Notes: generated by a model from the letters alone, not told the origin. Counted from the stretch's first letter, positions 45,445-54,930 are shown. The stretch is DNA of 64,000 nt from UBA2166 sp964463965 (GCA_964463965.1 CAYXED010000008.1:30319-94318), one strand, 5' to 3'. Numbers and translations: made by a program.

Positions 45445-46887
45445 ATGCAAGAAATTGAAGAGATCATTGAAGCTCGATTTTCCGCAATTGTGCCTAATAC
45501 AGATTTCTGCTCACTGAGACTTGTTCAAGAGCGAGAAGAGTCGCTTTCCGTGAGGCAAGACGTACTACAACCAGTTTTTACTTCGACTGACATTGGGGTA
45601 ATGATTACCGTTATTGATAAGGGTGGTATGGGCTATGCTGCTACATCCGATCTCACCGAAAATGGGCTTAAGAGTGCTGTTGAGTGCGCAACCGATTGGG
45701 CACATCGAAGCTCCAAGCATACATTGATTGATTATCGCATCCTTAAGCACCCCAACGCGATTGGAGAATATTTTACTGTAACTAAAAAGCCGTGGTTGTC
45801 TGTTCCTCTCAGCGAAAAAATTGATTTATTACAACTTGTATCTAAGGACTTAAAAACTGACGATCAGATTGTAGATTGGGAGGCAGGCCTTTGGTATACC
45901 GAAGTAGATTCCTTGCTATTGACAACGCATGGGGGGCATATACGGCAACAATTGAGGTTTCTTGTTCCTACAATGGGGGCAACTGCTAATGCTGGCGTGG
46001 AAACGGAACGGAGAACTTTTGGTGGTCATGGATATGGCCGGCAGGGTGGAATGGAAATTTTAGATGACTTGGATTTTTCAAACAGTGGACAGAGAGTTTC
46101 TGAAGAAGCATTACAGCTTTTGAAGGCTCCCAATTGTCCTTCTGGCGTGCGCGATGTTCTCTTGGCTCCTGATCAATTAATCCTTCAGATTCATGAGTCA
46201 ATTGGGCACCCATTAGAACTGGATCGCATTCTTGGTGATGAGCGAAACTATGCGGGAACAAGTTTTGTGACACCTGATATGTTTGGTAAGTATAGATATG
46301 GATCAAAGCTTTTAAATATCACTTTTGACCCCACAAAATCAGAGGAATTTGCGAGTTACGCTTTTGATGATGAAGGTTATCCAGCAACTAAACAATATCT
46401 GATTCGAGACGGTATTTTACTTAAGCCCTTGGGAGGAGGCCTTTCACAGGCTAGAACTGGTATGAGTGGGGTAGCAAATTCTCGTGCTTCAAGTTGGAAT
46501 CGCCCACCCATTGATCGTATGGCAAATTTAAATTTGGAGTCAGGGGATTCAACTTTTGAGGAGATGCTTGCAAGTGTCGAACGTGGCATATTTATGAAAA
46601 CAAATTGCTCATGGTCCATTGATGACTCCAGAAATAAGTTTCAATTTGGTTGTGAATGGGCGCAACTTATTGAAAATGGGAAGTTAACGGATGTGGTTAA
46701 GAAACCTAATTATCGAGGAATTTCAGCAACTTTTTGGAGGAATTTGAAAATGGTTGGCAGTGTCGATACTGTGGAAACATTGGGAACACCCTACTGCGGG
46801 AAAGGTGAACCAAATCAATCTATCCGTGTTGGTCACAGTACTCCTACTTGTTTGTTTTCAGATGTGGATGTATTTGGTGGGGCCTAG
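45445..46887 (+). CDS. tldD: TldD-like metalloprotease subunit
   Basis: Partner of PmbA/TldE in a heterodimeric metalloprotease that trims unfolded or modified peptides in the cytoplasm. The zinc motif is HESIGHPLELDRI (HExxxH) near residue 250. C-terminal blocks include RDGILLKPLGGG and the Ser/Asn-rich segment around VANSRASSW. 480 residues. The two genes are adjacent and codirectional, 53 bases apart, as expected. Substrates here are unknown; no RiPP precursor is visible nearby. Confidence 0.9.
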   Translation: MQEIEEIIEARFSAIVPNTDFCSLRLVQEREESLSVRQDVLQPVFTSTDIGVMITVIDKGGMGYAATSDLTENGLKSAVECATDWAHRSSKHTLIDYRILKHPNAIGEYFTVTKKPWLSVPLSEKIDLLQLVSKDLKTDDQIVDWEAGLWYTEVDSLLLTTHGGHIRQQLRFLVPTMGATANAGVETERRTFGGHGYGRQGGMEILDDLDFSNSGQRVSEEALQLLKAPNCPSGVRDVLLAPDQLILQIHESIGHPLELDRILGDERNYAGTSFVTPDMFGKYRYGSKLLNITFDPTKSEEFASYAFDDEGYPATKQYLIRDGILLKPLGGGLSQARTGMSGVANSRASSWNRPPIDRMANLNLESGDSTFEEMLASVERGIFMKTNCSWSIDDSRNKFQFGCEWAQLIENGKLTDVVKKPNYRGISATFWRNLKMVGSVDTVETLGTPYCGKGEPNQSIRVGHSTPTCLFSDVDVFGGA

Positions 46888-46940
46888 AGGCTAGTAACTC
46901 TTTTTTTGATGATACTTTATAGCAAAATCTAAAGAGATTA

Positions 46941-48263
46941 ATGCAGACTTACTTTTATCAACTAGCAGAGCATCTGAATTCAAAGATGCGTCTTAAAGAG
47001 TGTTTTACGTGCACCTTTTCTGGAGAGGACTCTGATTTTGTTCGTGTGAATCAAGGTGCTATACGGCAACTCGGAAGTGTAATGCAGCGTTCATTAACAA
47101 TAACATTGATTACTGGGATGCGGCATACTTCAGAGTTAATTTCTCTTTCCGGAGACTTCTCTCTAGATTCTTTGAGACTTGACAATCTACTACAGGGAGC
47201 AAGGGAAAAACTTCCTTATCTGCCTGAGGACCCACATCTTCTGTATGCGGAAACTAATGTCTCAAGTGAACAACATGGTGAAAACCGTCTTTCAAAAACA
47301 AACGAAACCATTCCTTCAATTTTAGAAACTGTCCAGGGGCGTGACATGGTTGGTATTTATGCATCAGGGGGAATGTATTTTGGTTTTGCAAGCTCTTTTG
47401 GACAACGGAATTGGTTTTCAAGTTTTAACCATAATTTAGAATGGAGCTTTTATTCTAGAGGAGACAAGGCCGTAAAGAGCTACTATGCGGGATTTGAATG
47501 GGATCCTTTAGCCTTTCAAGGAAAGGTAGATTGGGCAAATCAGCAACTTGATGTACTTTCTTATCCCTCTCATACAATTAAGCCTGGGCGCTATCGTGTT
47601 TACCTTTCCCCAGCGGCACTTAATGATATTATTGGTATGCTCAGTTGGGGGTGTTTTGGCGTGAAGGCTCATCGTACAAAGCAAACACCCCTGCTTCGTA
47701 TGTTGGAGGGTAATGAAAAACTAAACTCTTCCCTTACGATACTTGAAAACACATGTGAAGGTATCGCGCCTAATTTCCAGGATGCTGGATTTGTAAAGCC
47801 GGATAGAGTTACGCTCATTGAAAGAGGAAAGTTTCAAAGTACTCTTGTATCTCCGCGTTCTTCAAAAGAGTATGGAATCCCAACAAATGGGGCGTCATCA
47901 TACGAAGCGCCTGAATCTGTGGATATAGAAGCGGGTAAACTACAGACAGGTAAGGTTCTTCAAAAACTTGATACTGGTGTTTATGTTAATAACGTGTGGT
48001 ATCTAAATTATTCTGATCGTAATGCATGTAGAATGACTGGAATGACTCGCTTTGCTACGTTTTGGGTAGAGAATGGAGTCATAAAGGCACCGCTGTCTGT
48101 TATGAGATTTGATGAGACTTTGTTTCGCATGCTTGGAGACAACCTGATTGCCTTAACTGCTGAGCGAGATTTGATCATGGATTCTACTACGTACCAGTCA
48201 AGGTCAACTGAGAGTGCCCGGTTGCCAGGAATTTTAGTTGGAGAGTTCTCTTTTACTCTTTAA
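46941..48263 (+). CDS. pmbA: PmbA/TldE-like metalloprotease subunit
   Basis: Noncatalytic partner of TldD in the E. coli complex; this copy lacks the HExxxH motif, as expected. The N-terminal ferredoxin-like part has RVNQGAIRQLG, and the C-terminal part contains GVYVNNVWYLNYSDRNACRMTGMTR-like residues and the GDNLI block. 440 residues, the usual length. It follows the TldD-like gene directly. Confidence 0.88.
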   Translation: MQTYFYQLAEHLNSKMRLKECFTCTFSGEDSDFVRVNQGAIRQLGSVMQRSLTITLITGMRHTSELISLSGDFSLDSLRLDNLLQGAREKLPYLPEDPHLLYAETNVSSEQHGENRLSKTNETIPSILETVQGRDMVGIYASGGMYFGFASSFGQRNWFSSFNHNLEWSFYSRGDKAVKSYYAGFEWDPLAFQGKVDWANQQLDVLSYPSHTIKPGRYRVYLSPAALNDIIGMLSWGCFGVKAHRTKQTPLLRMLEGNEKLNSSLTILENTCEGIAPNFQDAGFVKPDRVTLIERGKFQSTLVSPRSSKEYGIPTNGASSYEAPESVDIEAGKLQTGKVLQKLDTGVYVNNVWYLNYSDRNACRMTGMTRFATFWVENGVIKAPLSVMRFDETLFRMLGDNLIALTAERDLIMDSTTYQSRSTESARLPGILVGEFSFTL

Positions 48264-48370
48264 TGGAATAAGGTTTTTAATTTCATAAATTCACCATTAT
48301 TGAGTGTTCATGGCTGTTTGAGGTGTATATGCCTGTAAACTTTTTGCTGTGCGGGTGATTTTTCCTAACC

Positions 48371-48763
48371 ATGACCGATGATGAGCGTGCTGTCATTCAG
48401 GCAAATGCATATTTCTATGAGGCTTTTTGCAGGCAGGATATGAAGCGGATGGAGAGCTTGTGGTCGGAGAAGGAGCTGGTCACAGTCATTCATCCTGGTT
48501 GGCCGGCGGTATATGGGAGGGAAAATGTTTTGGACACTTGGCGGGGAATTTTAGAAAGTCCAGGGTCACCCGATATAACTTGTGCTCAAGTTTCTGTATC
48601 TGTTTATGAAAAGATAGCCTTTGTTATTTGCACTGAAAAACTATTTACTGAAGATCTCGCTGCAACAAATATATTTGTTTTTGAAAATGGGCATTGGAGG
48701 CTTGTGCATCATCAGGCTGGATCAGCTCCTTCATCTGATTCCTCTTCTATGACCATGAATTGA
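48371..48763 (+). CDS. NTF2-like (SnoaL/DUF4440-type) protein
   Basis: 130-residue cone-fold protein: ANAYFYEAFCRQDMKRMESLWS is the start of the NTF2-like fold, with HPGWPAVYGRENVLDTW and a final WRLVHHQAG strand. Such proteins are ligand-binding domains or enzymes with few conserved residues, and function cannot be told from sequence. It stands alone 107 bases after pmbA. Confidence 0.75.
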   Translation: MTDDERAVIQANAYFYEAFCRQDMKRMESLWSEKELVTVIHPGWPAVYGRENVLDTWRGILESPGSPDITCAQVSVSVYEKIAFVICTEKLFTEDLAATNIFVFENGHWRLVHHQAGSAPSSDSSSMTMN

Positions 48764-49072
48764 ATGCATGGACCCTTCATCCCAACCTTTCGCTTCTTTT
48801 TTGTCTTAAATATCAAAAATAGGTGATTTTTATAAAATAAATTAATAAAATGCTTGTTTTGCGACATAATTGTATTAAAATTAGTTGATTTATTGAGGCA
48901 GTTTTTGGTAGATTGCATCATTGCTTCTTTTTTGTCGTATTTGCCGTTATTTTTAGAATTAATTTTGTTTATAGAGGGCTCGTGGTTGATGTGGTGACAA
49001 AAATGGCTTGTGTTTTTGCTGCTCATTGTCCACAATATATAGACATTTTAAACCTTTAGGGAGGAAATACTA
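48764..49072. other. Long AT-rich gap upstream of amtB
   Basis: 309 bases without a convincing gene; a minus-strand 107-codon frame here is Asn/Lys-rich and looks like AT-rich chance. Just before amtB is GGGAGG as ribosome site. A sequence at 49004-49020 resembles a sigma-54 promoter but has one base too many between the GG and GC elements. No RNA structure is obvious by eye. Confidence 0.4.
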
Positions 49073-50341
49073 ATGGTGCAAAAGTTGCCTCTGTTCTGTG
49101 TCCCACTTTTTACCGCAGTATTTTCATTCTTCGCGACCAATGCTTGGGCGCAGGAAGCAAAGCTGGATAGTGGCGATACCGCTTGGATTATTGTAGCTTC
49201 GGCTCTAGTTTTTGCGATGATGCTTCCAGGGCTTGCATTTTTTTATGGAGGCTTGGTCCGAAGTAAAAATGTTCTTGGGACAGTTATCCAAACCGCAGTC
49301 ATTGTGTGTGTTGTTAGTATTGTTTGGGCATTTTGGGGTTATAGCCTTGCGTTTGGTCCGGATAAAGGTGGTGGCCTAGTAGGTGGCCTTGACTACGCAA
49401 TGTTGATTGGAGTTGAAGGGCTCTCCGGCACTATTCCTCATCAGCTGTTTATGGTTTTTCAGCTAATGTTCTGTGCAATCACGGTAGCACTTATTGCCGG
49501 AGCTTTTGCTGAACGGATGAAGTTTACTGCACTGTTACTCTTCGCGGTACTCTGGGCAACCTTAATTTATGCGCCTCTCGCTCACTGGGTATGGGGTGGT
49601 GGGTGGCTGTCTACACTTAAGGGAGGAGCTGCAATGGACTTTGCGGGTGGTGCCGTGGTTCATATCAGCTCTGGCTTTGCTGCGTTGGCGTGTGCCTTAG
49701 CTATAGGTAAGCGCAAAGGCTATGGTACTGACAACATGGCACCTCATAATCTTCCTTTTGTGTTACTTGGGGCGGCTATGCTTTGGTTTGGTTGGTTTGG
49801 GTTTAATGCGGGAAGTGCCCTTGCGGCAAATGGGGATGCAGCAGCAGCTTTTGTGAATACGCATCTTGCAGCCTCTGCAGGAGCTATCGCTTGGATGGTT
49901 GCGGAATGGATCCATAGAGGTAAACCTACCTTGCTTGGCACTGCGAGCGGAATGATTGCCGGGCTTGCGACGATCACACCTGCAGCAGGGTTTGCTGGCG
50001 TTGGTCCAATGGCTGCGGTTATTATTGGTTTGATTGCTGGTGTTGTATGCTATATGGGTGTAGTGCTGAAGCTAAAACTTGGTTACGATGAGTCACTTGA
50101 TGTTTTGGCAATTCACGGATTTGGAGGCATTACCGGTTTGCTTGCAGTAGGCTTTTTGGCCGAGGGTGCAGTAATGAGTTCTCAGCTGATAATGATTGTT
50201 GCTACTGTCTCGTTTTGTTTTATAGGCACTTACATTATTTTAAAAGTTATTGATTTGGTTGTTGGTCTTCGAGTCTCCGCTGAAGAAGAACAAGATGGAC
50301 TTGATCTTAGCCAGCACAGTGAGAAGGCATATGGAGGGTAG
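49073..50341 (+). CDS. amtB: Ammonium transporter AmtB
   Basis: Trimeric inner-membrane ammonia/ammonium channel. A signal peptide (residues 1-26, ending TNAWAQ) precedes eleven membrane helices. The twin pore histidines are in LAHWVWGGGWL and AIHGFGG; the gate segment near IPHQLFMVFQLMF is present. The last 30 residues form the cytoplasmic tail. 422 residues. The usual PII partner glnK is not adjacent, so regulation by PII must come from elsewhere. Confidence 0.95.
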   Translation: MVQKLPLFCVPLFTAVFSFFATNAWAQEAKLDSGDTAWIIVASALVFAMMLPGLAFFYGGLVRSKNVLGTVIQTAVIVCVVSIVWAFWGYSLAFGPDKGGGLVGGLDYAMLIGVEGLSGTIPHQLFMVFQLMFCAITVALIAGAFAERMKFTALLLFAVLWATLIYAPLAHWVWGGGWLSTLKGGAAMDFAGGAVVHISSGFAALACALAIGKRKGYGTDNMAPHNLPFVLLGAAMLWFGWFGFNAGSALAANGDAAAAFVNTHLAASAGAIAWMVAEWIHRGKPTLLGTASGMIAGLATITPAAGFAGVGPMAAVIIGLIAGVVCYMGVVLKLKLGYDESLDVLAIHGFGGITGLLAVGFLAEGAVMSSQLIMIVATVSFCFIGTYIILKVIDLVVGLRVSAEEEQDGLDLSQHSEKAYGG

Positions 50342-50409
50342 CCTTTTCTCGTAGGTTTTGTCCGTAGGTGTTTTCTTGTATAGCGACAGTAAAATTAACA
50401 CTTACGTAG

Positions 50410-51015
50410 ATGCCTGTTTGTACTTATTGTAATAGGATAAAAGGTAAGCGAGCGTGCCCGGCATCGGGCACGCTCATTTGCTCCCGTTGTTGTGGTGAGC
50501 ACCGTTTGGTGCATATAGAATGCCCCTCAGACTGCAAGTATCTAGAATCAAATGAAGGGTATCAACGAGAACGCTCTATTCAATCTTTTGTTACCCAACG
50601 AGCGGAGGCCTTTCGATCCCATAAAAACAACAAAGCTGTGATGGCCATTATTGGCTTAGAGGCTGCGATGTACCGTTATTTTGTGGCCAATCCTCACGCA
50701 CGAGACTGGGAAGTTATTCTTGGAGTAGAGGAAATAAAGAAACGACTGAGCCCACTTGCACTGTCAGGGTCTGATGTTGCTGTAAGTGCGGCGGTTCTAT
50801 GGAAGGACTTTGAGCCTTTTCTCAAAGATCTTGATCGATCTCAAGCTGCTGAATTGCTTGATGCATATATCCCATTTGCAAAGGCTTTTTCAGGGGAGGA
50901 GCTTTATTCTCGGCGTTTACAACGTGGTTTGTTAGGTTTTATTGAGCACTATCATCCTGATGTAGTGGAAACAATGCAACAGCATCAAGCCTCGAGTCCC
51001 ATTATTACAGCATAG
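50410..51015 (+). CDS. Unknown protein with N-terminal zinc-ribbon-like cysteine cluster
   Basis: 201 residues. The first 50 hold nine cysteines with His: CTYCNRIKGKRACPASG, CSRCCGEHR and CPSDCKYLE, a likely structural zinc site. Residues 55-200 are helical, with HARDWEVILGVEEI and a Glu/Tyr-rich C-terminal helix. I do not recognise a named family; similar cysteine-rich proteins are widespread as unknowns. It precedes mtnB by 51 bases and may belong with the methionine-salvage genes, but nothing in the sequence proves that. Confidence 0.7.
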   Translation: MPVCTYCNRIKGKRACPASGTLICSRCCGEHRLVHIECPSDCKYLESNEGYQRERSIQSFVTQRAEAFRSHKNNKAVMAIIGLEAAMYRYFVANPHARDWEVILGVEEIKKRLSPLALSGSDVAVSAAVLWKDFEPFLKDLDRSQAAELLDAYIPFAKAFSGEELYSRRLQRGLLGFIEHYHPDVVETMQQHQASSPIITA

Positions 51016-51066
51016 TTCTACCGCACTCCTTTCTTCGATTATCTTTTGTAGTTACGGAGAAAAAAT

Positions 51067-51711
51067 ATGGCAACAGTACGCTACGAAACACCTACTGAGG
51101 TTGCACTGGTGCTTGATCAATGTGCCAGTATTGTAAGAGGCTTCTATGCGAGAGGTTGGGTGTTAGGGACTGCAGGAAACTTTAGTGTTTTGCTAAAGGA
51201 TGAACCATTTTGTCTCGCTATTACCAAAAGTGGAACGGACAAAGAAGGTATTACCAGAAATGATTTTATTCACCTTGATGGGCACGGAAATGTCATTGAA
51301 GGATTTGGGCAACCAAGCGCAGAGATTGCTATACATCAAGAGCTTGTGAGGTTTGGGAGTATAGGGGTAGTCTTTCATACGCATTCAATATGGGCAACGG
51401 TATTGTCGACTGCTACTCCAACCGATGCACTATTTCTTCGAGGTTATGAAATGCTGAAAGGTTTACATGAGATCGAATCTCATAACACTATAGAATATCT
51501 TCCCATTATTGAAAATTCACAGGATGTTAATGCACTTAGCATGGAGGTGCGGGAGCTTCTCCGCAAGAAGCCAGCGTTGCATGGGTTTTTAATTCGGGGT
51601 CATGGATTGTACACTTGGGGAAGGACTATTCAAGAAGCAAAGAGGCATATTGAGGTATTTGAATTTCTTTTTGAAGTACTTGGGCGGTCACAGAATTATC
51701 GTAACCTGTGA
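51067..51711 (+). CDS. mtnB: Methylthioribulose-1-phosphate dehydratase
   Basis: Zinc enzyme of the class II aldolase fold that dehydrates methylthioribulose 1-phosphate in methionine salvage. GTAGNFSV is the phosphate-binding loop, HTHSIWATVLS the zinc-binding histidines and HGFLIRGHGLYTWG the second His block. 214 residues. Class II aldolases share this fold, but the two following mtn genes fix the assignment. It heads the order mtnB, mtnD, mtnC. The ATG follows GGAG. Confidence 0.93.
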   Translation: MATVRYETPTEVALVLDQCASIVRGFYARGWVLGTAGNFSVLLKDEPFCLAITKSGTDKEGITRNDFIHLDGHGNVIEGFGQPSAEIAIHQELVRFGSIGVVFHTHSIWATVLSTATPTDALFLRGYEMLKGLHEIESHNTIEYLPIIENSQDVNALSMEVRELLRKKPALHGFLIRGHGLYTWGRTIQEAKRHIEVFEFLFEVLGRSQNYRNL

Positions 51712-51758
51712 TCAACGAGACACTAAAAACTACATGATGTGCACTTAGGAGTAACGCT

Positions 51759-52316
51759 ATGGCGCTTCTGACGATTCTTAACCCGCATAAGACACTTCAT
51801 GCCTATGATGATATTGTGACCTATCTTGCAGGTATTGGCATTCACTATGAGCGATGGAATACTGGTGGTGTGATTTCTGAGAATCTATCTGCAGAGGAAG
51901 TGTTAGGTTCATACAAAGTCGAGATTGAGGCTCTCAAGGCCGAAGGGGGTTATGTGACTGCTGATGTTATTGATGTTAATCACACTACACCTAATCTAGA
52001 GGACATGCTTGATAAGTTTAGAAAAGAACATTGGCATGACGAGGATGAAGTTCGTTTTATTGTCTCCGGAAGCGGCGTTTTTTGTATTAATCCCAAAGAA
52101 GGACCTGTGGTTTCCATTGAGGTTGCGGTTGGAGATTTGATTAGGGTGCCCCGTGGTACATTGCATTGGTTTGATTTGTGTAAAGAAAGGCGTATTCGAG
52201 CGATCAGACTTTTCCAGGACTCTTCGGGATGGACGCCTAGATATAGCAATAGTCGGCTGGAAGACTCTTACCTTCCCGTTTGTCTAGGGCAAAGTGATGT
52301 TTTAGGCGAGAAATAG
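51759..52316 (+). CDS. mtnD: Acireductone dioxygenase
   Basis: Iron- or nickel-dependent cupin that converts acireductone to the keto acid precursor of methionine plus formate. The metal motif is EHWHDEDEVRFIVSGSG (HxH and downstream Glu), followed by GDLIRVPRGTLHWFDL with the last His. 185 residues. It lies between mtnB and mtnC and is separated from mtnC by 7 bases. The bound metal decides between methionine salvage and a CO-forming side reaction, which sequence cannot tell. Confidence 0.93.
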   Translation: MALLTILNPHKTLHAYDDIVTYLAGIGIHYERWNTGGVISENLSAEEVLGSYKVEIEALKAEGGYVTADVIDVNHTTPNLEDMLDKFRKEHWHDEDEVRFIVSGSGVFCINPKEGPVVSIEVAVGDLIRVPRGTLHWFDLCKERRIRAIRLFQDSSGWTPRYSNSRLEDSYLPVCLGQSDVLGEK

Positions 52317-52323
52317 GTGTTGA

Positions 52324-53064
52324 GTGCCTACTTGGCTGTGTGATTTTGATGTTATTCTTTTGGATATTGAGGGAACAATCACTCCTGTAGATTTTGTTTA
52401 TAAAACCCTCTTTCCGTTTGTTAAGGATCACTTGCGAGACTACATTGAACGGCATCATTCCTCCAGCACGTTAAGGGATATACTCAATGCTCTAAAAGCT
52501 CAGCATGCCGCTGATGTAGCAGCTTCTCTTCACCCACCTGCTTGGGAGAGGGATGTAAGTAATTTTTTTGCTGTTGAGTTATATGTTCATTGGCTCATAG
52601 ATCATGATCGTAAAGTAACTCCTTTGAAGACTCTTCAAGGTGAAATGTGGAAGTTTGGCTATGAAAACGGGACACTGTGTGGACGTATATTTCCTGATGT
52701 TCCTCCAGTATTTAAAACGCTGAAAAGTGAAAACATCTCAATTTGCTTTTTTTCGTCTGGAAGTGTCTTGGCGCAACAGATGCTTATCAAGTATTCTGAG
52801 TTTGGTAATTTAAGTGCTTTTGTTAAAGATTATTTTGATACAACGATTGGAGGAAAGTTGGACACAAGCAGTTATATGCGCATATCGGGAGCCCTTGGTG
52901 TAGAACCCTCTAATGTGTTATTTGTTTCTGATACTGTAGGGGAACTTGATGCGGCACAGACAGCTGGCATGAAAGTTCTTTTAGCAAAACGTCCAGGAAA
53001 TAGCCTTCAAATAAGTTCCTCGTATACACAAATTACATCATTTGATAACCTATATACCCTATAA
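52324..53064 (+). CDS. mtnC: Enolase-phosphatase E1
   Basis: HAD-family enzyme that enolises and then dephosphorylates the salvage intermediate to give acireductone. DIEGT near the N-terminus holds the nucleophile Asp; CFFSSGSVLAQQ is motif 2, GGKLDTSSY lies near the catalytic Lys, and FVSDTVGELDAA is motif 4. 246 residues from a GTG at 52324. Together with mtnB and mtnD it makes three consecutive salvage steps; mtnA, mtnK and mtnN are absent here. Confidence 0.93.
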   Translation: MPTWLCDFDVILLDIEGTITPVDFVYKTLFPFVKDHLRDYIERHHSSSTLRDILNALKAQHAADVAASLHPPAWERDVSNFFAVELYVHWLIDHDRKVTPLKTLQGEMWKFGYENGTLCGRIFPDVPPVFKTLKSENISICFFSSGSVLAQQMLIKYSEFGNLSAFVKDYFDTTIGGKLDTSSYMRISGALGVEPSNVLFVSDTVGELDAAQTAGMKVLLAKRPGNSLQISSSYTQITSFDNLYTL

Positions 53065-53118
53065 TGATTATCGCGTTTTTGTATGTTTTGCGAACTTGAT
53101 TTTACTCAGGAGGTAATT

Positions 53119-53538
53119 ATGAAACTGAAAACCGTATTTGTGCTTATTGTGTTGGTAGTATTTATTCCATCAATGGGATTAGGAAAAACGCCTGCTCCAG
53201 CTGGAGCAAAGGCTTATATTATTTCCCCTGCGGCCGGTGAGACCGTAACAAGTCCTGTGACAATAAGATTTGGGCTAGAGGGTATGGGAGTTGCCCCGGC
53301 AGGCGTAGATAAAAAAAATACAGGACATCACCATCTTATAATTGATAGCCCATTGCCTTCATTGGATAAGCTTATTCCTAAAGATGCTCACCACAAGCAT
53401 TTTGGTGGAGGGCAAACAGAGGGAACAATAGAGCTTTCTGCAGGAAAGCATACTTTGCAGTTACTTCTTGGTGATAAGGGACATGTCCCCTTTGACCCAC
53501 CTGTCGTATCTGAAAAGATCACAATTACTGTCAAGTAG
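53119..53538 (+). CDS. Secreted DUF4399-like protein
   Basis: 139 residues from an ATG behind a perfect AGGAGGT. A signal peptide ends near MGLGKTPA. The mature part is a beta-rich domain with His-rich blocks GHHHLIIDSP and DAHHKHFGGGQTEG, then LQLLLGDKGHVPFDPP, a pattern matching DUF4399. Such histidine clusters suggest metal or ligand binding in the periplasm, but no function is known. It follows mtnC by 54 bases and converges with aat. Confidence 0.75.
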   Translation: MKLKTVFVLIVLVVFIPSMGLGKTPAPAGAKAYIISPAAGETVTSPVTIRFGLEGMGVAPAGVDKKNTGHHHLIIDSPLPSLDKLIPKDAHHKHFGGGQTEGTIELSAGKHTLQLLLGDKGHVPFDPPVVSEKITITVK

Positions 53539-53571
53539 GAGATGCCATTATATTTTTTCTACGACTTATAG

Positions 53572-53610
53572 ATCAGCCAGAAGGGTTTTTCATCCACCGA
53601 TCTGGCTGAT
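53572..53610. repeat. Perfect 10-base inverted repeat at the aat end
   Basis: ATCAGCCAGA (53572-53581) and TCTGGCTGAT (53601-53610) are exact reverse complements with a 19-base loop, spanning the aat stop codon. No T-run follows on either strand, so it is not a classic terminator, but it could stabilise or end the convergent transcripts. Confidence 0.5.
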
Positions 53611-54256
53611 TTACTGAAGCAGCCAGCTGTTTTAGAAATAGTTCTCGCGGGAGCGGCTGTGCTCCAAATTGAGCAAGGTGTTTGGAGTGTATTTGGCAGT
53701 CAATAAGATCAAATCCCCAGAGGTGGAGTTGTTGAGCTAAACTTGCAAATGCAACTTTTGAAGCATCTGTTTGGTGACTGAACATGGATTCGCCAAAAAA
53801 TACTCCTCCAATAGAAATTCCGTATAAGCCTCCTGCTAGTTTTCCGTCATTCCAGCTTTCAATTGAATGGGCATTACCCATCAGGTGAAGGGTAGAGTAA
53901 GCTTCTTGCATAGCAGGGGTTATCCACGTGCCTTTTTGAGAGGTGCGTCGAGATTGTGCACATTGTTCGATTACGGTATCAAATACGGTATCGTAGGATA
54001 TGGTGAAACGTTTAGAACGTATAACTCTAGCAAGACGTTGTGAAATATGGACATTAGAAGGAGCAATTATAGAACGAGGATCTGGGGACCACCAATAAAT
54101 TGGTTCACCGGCGTTGTACCAAGGAAATATTCCTAAGCGATATGCTTTAAGGAGTCGTTTTGGAGAAAGATCCCCACCTATTGCAAGGAGTCCATCAGAG
54201 TCTGCGTGTGCTGGTGAAGGAAATTCTAGTTCTTTTGGGAGGCGGTAAACTGCCAT
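53573..54256 (-). CDS. aat: Leucyl/phenylalanyl-tRNA-protein transferase
   Basis: Adds Leu or Phe to N-terminal Arg or Lys of proteins, marking them for ClpS/ClpAP. Family blocks are GLLAIGGDLSPKRLLKAYRLGIFPWY, WWSPDPR, SIESWNDGKLAGGLYGISIGGVFFGESMFS and DCQIHSKHLAQFGA. 228 residues from the ATG at 54256; a further ATG at 54274 adds six residues that the family lacks. clpS and clpA are not in the window. Confidence 0.93.
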   Translation of the reverse strand: MAVYRLPKELEFPSPAHADSDGLLAIGGDLSPKRLLKAYRLGIFPWYNAGEPIYWWSPDPRSIIAPSNVHISQRLARVIRSKRFTISYDTVFDTVIEQCAQSRRTSQKGTWITPAMQEAYSTLHLMGNAHSIESWNDGKLAGGLYGISIGGVFFGESMFSHQTDASKVAFASLAQQLHLWGFDLIDCQIHSKHLAQFGAQPLPRELFLKQLAASVNQPDRWMKNPSG

Positions 54257-54372
54257 GACTACCCTGTTAAGCACGATACCATATTTGATGAATTAAGGTT
54301 TCAGAAAGTAGGTGAATGTTTTTGAAGGCATTAATTTTCTTCTAGAAACTTTTCTCTGAGTTTTTTTGGTAT

Positions 54373-54930
54373 TTGCATATTGTGGAGACATTTAGACGAA
54401 AGATAGTAGGAGTGCTTGGCGCATCTGCTCAGAGTATTCCGCGTGGTGATGAAGAGCTTGCTTATCGCTTAGGAGCATGGATAGCACGTTCACAACATCA
54501 TCTTTTAACAGGTGGTGGGCCAGGAGTCATGGCAGCAGCTAGCCAAGGCTTTTGTTCTGTCTCATCACGACAGGGTTTGTCTATCGGGGTTATACCAGAA
54601 GGGAAGCCTCTTGGGTTTTATCCAAATCTATGGGTTGAGCTCCCTATCTATACTCATCTTAGAGGAGAAAACCCAATTGCTAAAGATTCACGAAACCACA
54701 TTAATATTCGTACTTGTCATGCTCTTATTGCATTGCCAGGAGGTTCAGGAACGCAAGCTGAGATTGAGCTCGCTGTAGCTGGAGAAGGTAGATATGGAAT
54801 TGTTGCCTGCCTTCGTGAAAATGATAAAATCGGTAATTTGACAGCCACTACTATTGGAAACCTTGGTGTTGTAGTGGCGCAAGATTATGATAATGTGATC
54901 CGGGTGCTAGCGCCATTTTTGCTATGTTAG
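54373..54930 (+). CDS. LOG-family/TIGR00725-like nucleotide-binding protein
   Basis: 185 residues with a Rossmann-like fold: GVLGAS at the start, TGGGPGVMAAASQGF and ALPGGSGTQAEIELA as the family's nucleotide-loop blocks. Relatives of LOG hydrolyse cytokinin nucleotides, and TIGR00725 members are of unknown role. The start is unclear: TTG at 54373 is the longest, but GTG at 54382 also fits. It follows aat divergently. Confidence 0.75.
   Translation: MHIVETFRRKIVGVLGASAQSIPRGDEELAYRLGAWIARSQHHLLTGGGPGVMAAASQGFCSVSSRQGLSIGVIPEGKPLGFYPNLWVELPIYTHLRGENPIAKDSRNHINIRTCHALIALPGGSGTQAEIELAVAGEGRYGIVACLRENDKIGNLTATTIGNLGVVVAQDYDNVIRVLAPFLLC

Noticed and set aside
48712..49035. 107-codon minus-strand frame upstream of amtB
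   Set aside because: Asn/Lys-rich, low-complexity translation in AT-rich DNA, overlapping the end of the NTF2-like gene.
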